A DNA stretch of 64,000 bases, taken from contig NZ_CP014571.1 in NCBI RefSeq assembly GCF_017357425.1, forward strand, positions 4,030,001 through 4,094,000. The letters are read 5' to 3'. The first letter of the stretch is position 1; each line of letters opens with the position of its first letter. Position numbers and translations under genes: made by a program. The notes under the pieces are model-generated. The model saw only the letters and a program-made list of their open reading frames with translations. It ran no database searches and was not told the DNA's origin. This document shows, one piece after another, positions 58,584 through 64,000 of the stretch. Source of the stretch: Arthrobacter sp. D5-1. Its GTDB lineage: Bacteria > Actinomycetota > Actinomycetes > Actinomycetales > Micrococcaceae.

Positions 58584-58860
58584 CTACTGCGGGTCGGGTT
58601 GCAGCGTCGCCGCCCGTAGGAAGACTAAACTGACCACGAAAGAGTCCAAATTCTTGGCGAGCGTTAGAACGCGCATCTTTCGATGATGGCCAAAGTCCCG
58701 GCCTGAGGCAAGCGGCCCGAAACCGGGTTGGCGGATGGCGGCGCTGAGCTTTTCCTTGCTCGCTTTGCTGGCCGCCAGACTTCTGCTCAAAGTCGCGGGA
58801 CACCGACTCTACAGACACTCCCGCCGATTTGACGTCGTCCTGACCTATCGGCCGAGCCAG
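58584..58860 (-). pseudogene. Decayed partial copy of the LacI regulator gene
   Basis: In two frames this region reads ARPIGQDDVKSAGVSVESVS and then ASKASKEKLSAAIRQPGF, GPLASGRDF, RKMRVLTLAKNLDSFVVS, matching the first ~80 residues of the intact LacI protein at 55970-56965 (ARPTVQDVAKTAGVSVGTVS, KEKVNTAIRQLSYRPLASAR, TMRVLALAKNLDSLVIS). The start codon is CTG, and a frameshift separates the two parts. Similarity continues upstream of the start. It is a duplicate that has lost its 3' end and its frame. The rest of the 58487-59072 gap holds the terminator. Confidence 0.8.
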
Positions 58861-59072
58861 CCGTTGTCCTTCAGAGGCCAATGAGGCGGGCCCTTGCAGC
58901 CACGACACTGCCCCGTTAGTGGCGCTTCTCAGCAAAGCCGCAGGTGAAATGGCATAGCCCCTCAGGAAAAGGGCGGAACATCTAGGGGGGCCTCGACACA
59001 TAGCAAGGAATTTCCCGATCAAGCACGTAACAGAGCAACAGAGACCATACACTGTCTGGAAACACTTGGGGG

Positions 59073-60059
59073 GTGAGGGAACTGCGGAATCATTTGTTGG
59101 CCGAGACGATTGACGACCTCATGCAGGAGGCCTACGAACTCGTACTGAACGATGGCCTGGAAATAAGACCCTCTAAGGGGCCGGCCAAAGAACTATTTGG
59201 TGTACTACTCGAGCTTGAGAATCCGCGGGCCAGGGTAAGCCGAAGCCAACGCCGCGAAAAAATCTTCAGTGCCCTAGGAGAATTGCTCTGGTACCTGTCG
59301 GGATCCGACGACTCCACCCAGATTAGCCACTACGTTCGGTACTACGAAGACCCAGGTCTTTCCATTGACGGCCACGTTACAGGGGCTTATGGCCCTAGGC
59401 TCATGAGTTTCGATGGTGTGAACCAAATCGATCGAGTTATTCAAACACTACGCCAGAAGCCTGATTCGCGGAATGCTCTGATTCAACTCTTCGACCATGA
59501 GGACACCGACAACGCGCCGTGTACTTTGGCAATACAGTTTGTGGTACGTGAGGGTCACCTCACCGTAATGACAAGCATGCGGTCCAACGATCTTTATCTG
59601 GGCCTTCCTCACGATATTTTCGCTTTCACTATGATCCAGGAAATAGTTGCCCGCTCCTTGAGCGTCAAAGTTGGAAGATATTTCCACTCAGTAGGCAGCC
59701 TTCATCTATACGAGAAGCACTACCGTGCTGCTCGTGAGTATCAGGATGAAGGTTGGCACCTGAATGTTGACATGCCCTCAATGCCCGCTGGAGACCCCTG
59801 GCCAGCGATACGGCACCTTATTCGAACCGAGGAAGAGATTCGCACAGCATCCCATGTTGAGATTGATAGCATCGATCTCCCACCCGAACCCTATTGGCGT
59901 GATCTATCCCTGCTCTTGTATGCGCATAAACTCATCCTTGAGAAACGCCTTGGCGATTTGGTACCTATCAAGGAAGCCCTCGACAGTCCCTACTTCCGCA
60001 CAATCATCCAAGATCGAATAGACATGCGCACCAACGGAATGAGTCACAATGTCAACTAG
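59073..60059 (+). CDS. Thymidylate-synthase-family protein (candidate base-modification enzyme)
   Basis: A 328-residue protein with a thymidylate synthase fold. The Cys nucleophile is in DNAPCTLAIQFVVREGHLTV, the folate/nucleotide motif is MTSMRSNDLYLGLPHDIFAF TMIQEIV (compare RSxDxxLGxPFN), and GSLHLYEKHYRAAREY replaces the usual DxHxYxxH. It is longer and more divergent than housekeeping ThyA, so I take it as a TS-like enzyme that may make 5-hydroxymethyl-dUMP or similar. It overlaps the next gene by 11 bases. GTG 59073 sits on a GGGGGG run, so the start is uncertain. G+C is visibly lower than the rest. Confidence 0.75.
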   Translation: MRELRNHLLAETIDDLMQEAYELVLNDGLEIRPSKGPAKELFGVLLELENPRARVSRSQRREKIFSALGELLWYLSGSDDSTQISHYVRYYEDPGLSIDGHVTGAYGPRLMSFDGVNQIDRVIQTLRQKPDSRNALIQLFDHEDTDNAPCTLAIQFVVREGHLTVMTSMRSNDLYLGLPHDIFAFTMIQEIVARSLSVKVGRYFHSVGSLHLYEKHYRAAREYQDEGWHLNVDMPSMPAGDPWPAIRHLIRTEEEIRTASHVEIDSIDLPPEPYWRDLSLLLYAHKLILEKRLGDLVPIKEALDSPYFRTIIQDRIDMRTNGMSHNVN

Positions 60060-61002
60060 CGGCAAGGCTGAGCGCCCATATTACCAACCACGGTTTGATA
60101 AGATCAGTGAACGCATACGACTATTCGAAAAAAATATTGCACAACTACCAGGTATCGAGGATGATCAGGAGCGCGAGGTACTTGTCAATCAACTGATAGA
60201 TAGCGAACGGAGAAATGAGCATTTTGACCGCTTGCTTAACCGAAAATTCTCGCAATCAGTCACAGATCCTCATGACGAACTTTTCGATCCACTCAAAGCA
60301 GCCATATATCATTGGGGACAGGGCAATGAGGATGAAGCTTGCTGGCTCGTCTTCCAATTTGTACACTTTGGCAAGCATCCGATCGCAGGATGGCGCTTCG
60401 TAAGAGAAGTCTATGGCCGCCTAGGCGGTAACCCACTTTGGTCTTGGGATGAGATCACGGGCGCGACGCCCGAGTTTAGAATTTGGCTTGGCGAAAATCA
60501 GAAGGAGCTTCTGCGCAAGGACCAAAGGCGCGGTTTTGGAAACCATAGAAAATATTCGAGTCTCAGTCATGAGAGTGCACGTGGTACTGCATCCGTCTTT
60601 GAGAGCTATGTAGAATGGATAATGACTCACGGAAGTCACCGCGCACTTATAGAAAACCATTCAGTTGGCCACTCGCCAACGGAAACCTTCGAATCTTTGT
60701 ATCGGGCCATGTCGGTGGTCATGGACTTTGGCCGGATTGCGAAGTTTGATTACCTCATGACGATGTCTAGGCTGAGATTCTTCGATCTTCGACCAGGTCA
60801 TTCATACCTCAAGGGTGCCACAGGACCCCTGCGTGGAGCGCGCCTACTCACAGGCGGCCCGGGAGCATCAACTCGGGCCCAGGAATTGGAAGATCTCCTT
60901 GCACAATTCTCGTCCGTGGTAGGCGTTACTCCAGATGTAGTCGAAGACGCCGTGTGTAACTGGCAGAAGAGTCCTGCAAAGTTCAGGAAATTCGTATTAT
61001 AA
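60049..61002 (+). CDS. Alpha-glutamyl/putrescinyl-thymine pyrophosphorylase, clade 3
   Basis: A 317-residue protein I recognise as the aGPT-pyrophosphorylase clade 3 family: FEKNIAQLPGIEDDQEREVL, VNQLIDSERRNEHFDRLL, DPHDELFDPLKAAIYHWGQ, DEACWLVFQFVHFGKHPIAG WRFVREVYGRLGG, FGNHRKYSSLS, IAKFDYLMTMSRLRFFDLRP GHSYLKGATGPLRGA and the closing VVEDAVCNWQKSP. The family was predicted computationally to act on hydroxymethyluracil-derived bases in DNA, attaching amine groups such as putrescine or glutamate. Overlap with the TS-like gene strongly supports a joint pathway. Not experimentally defined in bacteria as far as I know. Confidence 0.8.
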   Translation: MSTSGKAERPYYQPRFDKISERIRLFEKNIAQLPGIEDDQEREVLVNQLIDSERRNEHFDRLLNRKFSQSVTDPHDELFDPLKAAIYHWGQGNEDEACWLVFQFVHFGKHPIAGWRFVREVYGRLGGNPLWSWDEITGATPEFRIWLGENQKELLRKDQRRGFGNHRKYSSLSHESARGTASVFESYVEWIMTHGSHRALIENHSVGHSPTETFESLYRAMSVVMDFGRIAKFDYLMTMSRLRFFDLRPGHSYLKGATGPLRGARLLTGGPGASTRAQELEDLLAQFSSVVGVTPDVVEDAVCNWQKSPAKFRKFVL

Positions 61003-61007
61003 GTGGT

Positions 61008-62108
61008 TTATCTCTTCAACAGGAGGCAAGAACCATCGCGAACATACCGCCGTTTGAGATTGTTAAATTCGGAGTAATGCAGGACGCCACTACTCTGAAG
61101 CTGACCAAGAACCACACCAGGGCTGGTTCCAAGGCGTGACGCTAAACGCACTATGTCGCGCCTCGACGGCCTGTCGCCAAGTTCGGCATCAGAGCGCTCA
61201 GCGAAGGGCCAAAGTACGTTCGCAGCAAAAGAATTAGCTTCCCTCTCCATTTCGTCTTGTTCAAAGTCCCCTGGATCACCATCTATATGCAGCGGTGCTT
61301 CATTATGCAGCAAAAGATGGCCAATTTCGTGGAATAGTGAAAACCAAAACTGATCATCGGACAGAAATCTTCCGCTGAGTTGGATTAGAGCCGAACCGTC
61401 TTGCAGGACACGGCTGGCACCACTAGCCGCGCATCCTTCAGGTGTGGGTACAACGATGCAGGAAACACCACTGCGATGAAGTATTGCTTGGATTGCCGGC
61501 AAAAAAATCTCAGGATCGGGGCATCGAGTCAATTCTCGCAGATCAGGAATTGAGTTCGATAGGCTGACCCTATCCAAAGGGCCACCGTTGAATCCGACGT
61601 TTGCGAGCTCTCCCGCCCGAAGCCATGTCGATACAGAAGGGACCTGGTTCTGGAAGCTCGTAGAAGTTCTGAACTTAACTGTTTGGAGTTGATCAGAGTA
61701 CGATTGGCGCCAAGCATCCAGTGTATCAGTACCAAAAAACTTCAGGCATGCTTCTATACGTTCCTGCCAATCTCGGGGAACTTCCAGCCAGGATAGGCGA
61801 TTCATTGACTTTAGCGGCAGCGTCTCCACCCACCGGTCTGCTTCGACCAGTGCTTCCTGCTCTCTGAATCTCTGTTCGCGCCTGATCCAAAACGTTGTGC
61901 TCCCACCAAGACAGTTGGATAGAGACTCTGCCAGAGGCTGATCGATGTGTACTGTCCCCTGGAGTAGTCCTTCAAGCTCGCCCTCTTTGAGCCCGCATGA
62001 GGATTCGACCTGCGCCGGGCTTACTCCCTGACTATCAATGATATTCCGGATTGTGTCACCCGGAGCACTTGCCCACCGGGGGATAAATGTTTGCTCGGTT
62101 GCCATCAT
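61008..62108 (-). CDS. HTH-ImmA/IrrE metalloprotease regulator
   Basis: A 366-residue two-domain protein. N-terminal XRE-type helix-turn-helix (IDSQGVSPAQVESSCGLKEG, ELEGLLQG) followed by an ImmA/IrrE (M78) protease domain with LFHEIGHLLLHNEAPLHIDG (HExxH) and DEMEREANSFAANVLWPFAE (third ligand Glu). Such proteins cleave a partner repressor on DNA damage or phage signals. It converges with the aGPT gene (gap of 5 bases), and its start overlaps the stop of the small gene upstream (ATGA). It probably regulates or guards this island. Confidence 0.85.
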   Translation of the reverse strand: MMATEQTFIPRWASAPGDTIRNIIDSQGVSPAQVESSCGLKEGELEGLLQGTVHIDQPLAESLSNCLGGSTTFWIRREQRFREQEALVEADRWVETLPLKSMNRLSWLEVPRDWQERIEACLKFFGTDTLDAWRQSYSDQLQTVKFRTSTSFQNQVPSVSTWLRAGELANVGFNGGPLDRVSLSNSIPDLRELTRCPDPEIFLPAIQAILHRSGVSCIVVPTPEGCAASGASRVLQDGSALIQLSGRFLSDDQFWFSLFHEIGHLLLHNEAPLHIDGDPGDFEQDEMEREANSFAANVLWPFAERSDAELGDRPSRRDIVRLASRLGTSPGVVLGQLQSSGVLHYSEFNNLKRRYVRDGSCLLLKR

Positions 62109-62569
62109 TTAATCTCCTGAATAGCAGTTAGCTGCAGTCGACTCACTTTTTCCCATGGAGAATCCGCTGAACCTGGATCGGGCATCTCGACATGATCCGC
62201 TCGCGCAATCAAGTAGTGCTGCTGGAGAACGTGAATTGGTATTCGGCTCAGAACGGAGCTGCTTAAATCGAGTCCTAAAGGAATATCCGTAAGGTACTCA
62301 GCGGCATCCAGGTCAGACAGCCTGGCTTGCAGCGAAGTCGCCAACTCAACTCCCAGTTGCCCGACGGCGAACTGCGAATCTGTACATGTCCGTCGGAGTC
62401 CTTGGGTCTTGAAGGTGAGTCTCAATCCGCGACTTTCTCTGATTCCATCAAACTCCTGCGCCACAACATACGTCAACGCATGAATCATATCGAAAACGGT
62501 AGCGTAGCGGCGGAGGCTCGCCTTGCCTTGCGGCCCAAGACTGGGCTCGAGGATGCCTAAGGCGCGCAC
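62105..62569 (-). CDS. Small partner protein of the ImmA/IrrE gene
   Basis: A 154-residue protein from GTG 62569 (or ATG 62488, MIHALTYVVAQEFDGIRESR). Middle part is helical (ATSLQARLSDLDAAEYLTDI) and the end is RADHVEMPDPGSADSPWEKV. No domain recognised. Its TGA overlaps the ImmA/IrrE ATG, so the two are produced together, as expected for a regulatory or toxin-antitoxin-like pair; it could be the protease's substrate or partner. Confidence 0.55.
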   Translation of the reverse strand: MRALGILEPSLGPQGKASLRRYATVFDMIHALTYVVAQEFDGIRESRGLRLTFKTQGLRRTCTDSQFAVGQLGVELATSLQARLSDLDAAEYLTDIPLGLDLSSSVLSRIPIHVLQQHYLIARADHVEMPDPGSADSPWEKVSRLQLTAIQEIK

Positions 62570-62776
62570 TCCTACGCTACGCGACTTGAGCCCGTCGACC
62601 GATTGCGCTCTATCGAGCAGTCCCTTCCCTGATGAGGTCTGCGGCCGTGCGCAAGTTGGAAGCCAGTGATTCGGAATCTCCGTAAGGCGACCCGACTGTC
62701 CTCATCCGGACCGGAGTACTGCCTAGCGACCTTGGTATCCCAAACCCCCAACTCCCCCTTGACTCCCACCCCCACC

Positions 62777-62823
62777 TTGCCTAAACTTTTCATAAAGCAG
62801 AATCTAAATTCCACAAAGCGGAA
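62777..62823 (+). promoter_or_regulatory. Promoter region of hyi with paired operator-like repeats
   Basis: TTGCCT (62777-62782) could be a -35 with GAATCT about 17 bases on. Two related sites follow: TTCATAAAGCAGAA (62789-62802) and TTCCACAAAGCGGAA (62809-62823), about two helical turns apart; the second has TTCC/GGAA symmetry. Glyoxylate genes are often under IclR-type repressors that bind sites of this kind. No regulator gene is within the window. The 62570-62896 gap has no gene. Confidence 0.5.
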
Positions 62824-62896
62824 ACTGAAGCCAAGCACCAAGGCAGCAGCCAAGCAACGGAAGATAGATCAAAGCCCCTCCTCGGAAGGACCTACG

Positions 62897-63700
62897 ATGA
62901 CGTACACAGTGAACTGCTCCATCCTCCTGACGGAGCTGCCCTTGCTCGAGCGCCCCGCCGCCGCGAAGGCAGCCGGTTTTGACGCCGTCGAGTTCTGGTG
63001 GCCCTTCGAAACCTCCGTCCCCACCGACGCGCAAGTAACCGAGTTTGAAACTGCCATCAAGGACGCCGGCGTTCAGCTCACGGGCCTGAACTTTAACGCC
63101 GGCAACATGCCCGGCGGCGACCGTGGCCTGGTTTCCTGGAAGGGACGTTGCTCCGAGTTCAAGGACAACATCGACGTCGTAGCAGGCATCGGTGAGCGCC
63201 TCGGTTGCAAGGCCTTCAACGCCCTCTACGGCAACCGCCAGGACGAGTTCACCCCTGAAGAGCAGGACGAACTCGCGGCCAAGAACCTCGCCGCAGCAGC
63301 TGAAGGCGTCGCCCGCATCGGCGGCACCGTCCTCCTCGAGCCGGTCAGCGGCGCACCCAAGTACCCGCTCCTCACCGCCGAAGACGCACTCAAGGTCATT
63401 GCCCGCGTCAAGGCAGAATCCGGCGCACAGAACATCAAGCTCCTCGCCGACTTCTACCACCTGGCAGTCAACGGCGACGACGTCGAATCCGTCATCGAGA
63501 ACCACGCCAAGGACTTCGGCCACATCCAGATCGCCGACAACCCCGGCCGTGGCGCTCCCGGAACCGGCACGCTCCCCCTCGGCGAATGGATCGCCCGCAG
63601 CCGCGAACTCGGCTACGACGGCTACATCGGCCTCGAGTACAAGGAACCGCAGGAATCGGCCTTCAGCTGGGCCATCCGTCAGCGCGCCAACGCCAACTAG
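62897..63700 (+). CDS. hyi: Hydroxypyruvate isomerase
   Basis: A 267-residue TIM-barrel isomerase. Starts MTYTVNCSILLTELPLLERP, then VEFWWPFETSVPTDA, GLNFNAGNMPGGDRGLVSWK, FNALYGNRQDEFTPEEQDEL, the metal ligands EPVSGAPKYPLL (Glu), ADFYHLAVNGDDVESVI, GHIQIADNPGRGAPGTG and YIGLEYKEPQ (Glu). It interconverts hydroxypyruvate and tartronate semialdehyde in glyoxylate/allantoin catabolism. ATG 62897 is preceded by GGAAGGA. The neighbour after the inverted repeat is tartronate semialdehyde reductase, which confirms the pathway. Confidence 0.93.
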   Translation: MTYTVNCSILLTELPLLERPAAAKAAGFDAVEFWWPFETSVPTDAQVTEFETAIKDAGVQLTGLNFNAGNMPGGDRGLVSWKGRCSEFKDNIDVVAGIGERLGCKAFNALYGNRQDEFTPEEQDELAAKNLAAAAEGVARIGGTVLLEPVSGAPKYPLLTAEDALKVIARVKAESGAQNIKLLADFYHLAVNGDDVESVIENHAKDFGHIQIADNPGRGAPGTGTLPLGEWIARSRELGYDGYIGLEYKEPQESAFSWAIRQRANAN

Positions 63701-63709
63701 GCCACGTAG

Positions 63710-63777
63710 ACCCAACTAGGTAACAGCAAACGCTCCACTGAGCACTCAATACGACACTTACTGTCACCTAGTTGGGT
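63710..63777. promoter_or_regulatory. Inverted repeat between hyi and the reductase gene
   Basis: ACCCAACTAGGT (63710-63721) and ACCTAGTTGGGT (63766-63777) are perfect 12-bp complements 44 bases apart, each followed by AAC. It may be an RNA stem, a pair of regulator sites, or an attenuator between the two glyoxylate genes. Confidence 0.6.
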
Positions 63778-63827
63778 AACACACCCGGGTTAAAACACAC
63801 ACAGACTTCCCCAGAAAGAGAACCACA

Positions 63828-64000
63828 ATGAGCAACGTTGCAGTCATCGGACTCGGAATCATGGGCCTCCCCATGGCCATCAACCTCGTCAAGGCCGGCC
63901 ACACGGTCACCGGCTTCAACCGCAGCCAGGACAAGATCGACAAGCTCGTCTCCGAAGGCGGCCAGGGTGCCACCAGCATCGCGGACGCAGTCAAGGACGC
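63828..64000 (+). CDS. garR: 2-Hydroxy-3-oxopropionate (tartronate semialdehyde) reductase, partial
   Basis: The first 57 codons (to the window end) read MSNVAVIGLGIMGLPMAINL, VKAGHTVTGFNRSQDKIDKL, VSEGGQGATSIADAVKD, the Rossmann NADH-binding start (GLGIMG) of the beta-hydroxyacid dehydrogenases. Position after hyi points to GarR/GlxR, which reduces tartronate semialdehyde to glycerate. C-terminal part lies outside the window. AAAGAG upstream of the ATG gives a good start. Confidence 0.85.
   Translation, partial: MSNVAVIGLGIMGLPMAINLVKAGHTVTGFNRSQDKIDKLVSEGGQGATSIADAVKD

Noticed and set aside
59073..62569. Prophage as the source of the low-G+C island
   Set aside because: No integrase, terminase, capsid or tail gene is visible on either side, and the flanking genes are ordinary metabolic genes.

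Overview
The window is high-G+C Gram-positive chromosome, most likely Arthrobacter or Paenarthrobacter (Micrococcaceae). The support is tightly coupled ATGA/TGATG operons, clear Shine-Dalgarno sequences, frequent GTG/TTG starts, MHS, MatC and carbohydrate ABC transporters, DUF1304 proteins, an NrtR-type NAD switch and an actinobacterial IS21 element. The genus is inferred from general familiarity, not from a database search.

Layout. 0-8 kb: small envelope and hypothetical genes, then an IclR-controlled catabolic operon (MatC-type dicarboxylate carrier, family III CoA-transferase, crotonase), a thymidylate-kinase-like gene and a coupled trio with an APH-like kinase. 8-22 kb: an accessory zone of small, mostly single-gene units (RNA 2'-phosphotransferase KptA, SUKH-like protein, deaminase-ASCH fusion, MOSC protein, tautomerase, lipoproteins). 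Nearly every intergenic gap there holds a copy of a 26-bp imperfect palindrome. An IS21 element (13563-16229) interrupts an unknown gene whose frame is restored exactly when the element and one 4-bp target duplication are removed. 21.3-21.95 kb is a second copy of a LysR tail plus DUF1304 gene also present at 46.7-47.4 kb.

22-30 kb: GNAT acetyltransferases, a divergent NrtR/NUDIX - SPFH - NAD-kinase module with two matching operators, and gamma-glutamyltransferase. 30.5-40.6 kb (minus strand): a complete RiPP cluster of the daptide type. It has a recognition protein (MpaB), aminotransferase (MpaD), Fe-ADH-like oxidative decarboxylase (MpaC), three short precursors each ending in Thr, methyltransferase (MpaM), an additional YcaO protein, an intramembrane protease (MpaP) and a three-gene ABC exporter. 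The expected chemistry is decarboxylation of the C-terminal Thr to a ketone, transamination to an amine, N,N-dimethylation, leader cleavage and export. The YcaO is the unexpected part.

41-50 kb: a divergent LysR-regulated operon (crotonase, acyl-CoA synthetase, MHS transporter) and small hypotheticals. 50.7-57 kb: a LacI-regulated sugar operon (binding protein, two permeases, Gfo/Idh/MocA oxidoreductase, ThuA). 57.2-58.5 kb: a secreted bacteriocin-like preproprotein with a coupled membrane protein. Its upstream region carries the same 21-22-bp phased repeat found upstream of the daptide operon. 59-62.6 kb: a lower-G+C island with a thymidylate-synthase homologue overlapping an alpha-glutamyl/putrescinyl-thymine pyrophosphorylase clade 3 homologue, facing an HTH-ImmA/IrrE protease and a small partner. 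This is a candidate DNA-base-hypermodification or defence module. The window ends in hydroxypyruvate isomerase and the start of tartronate semialdehyde reductase.
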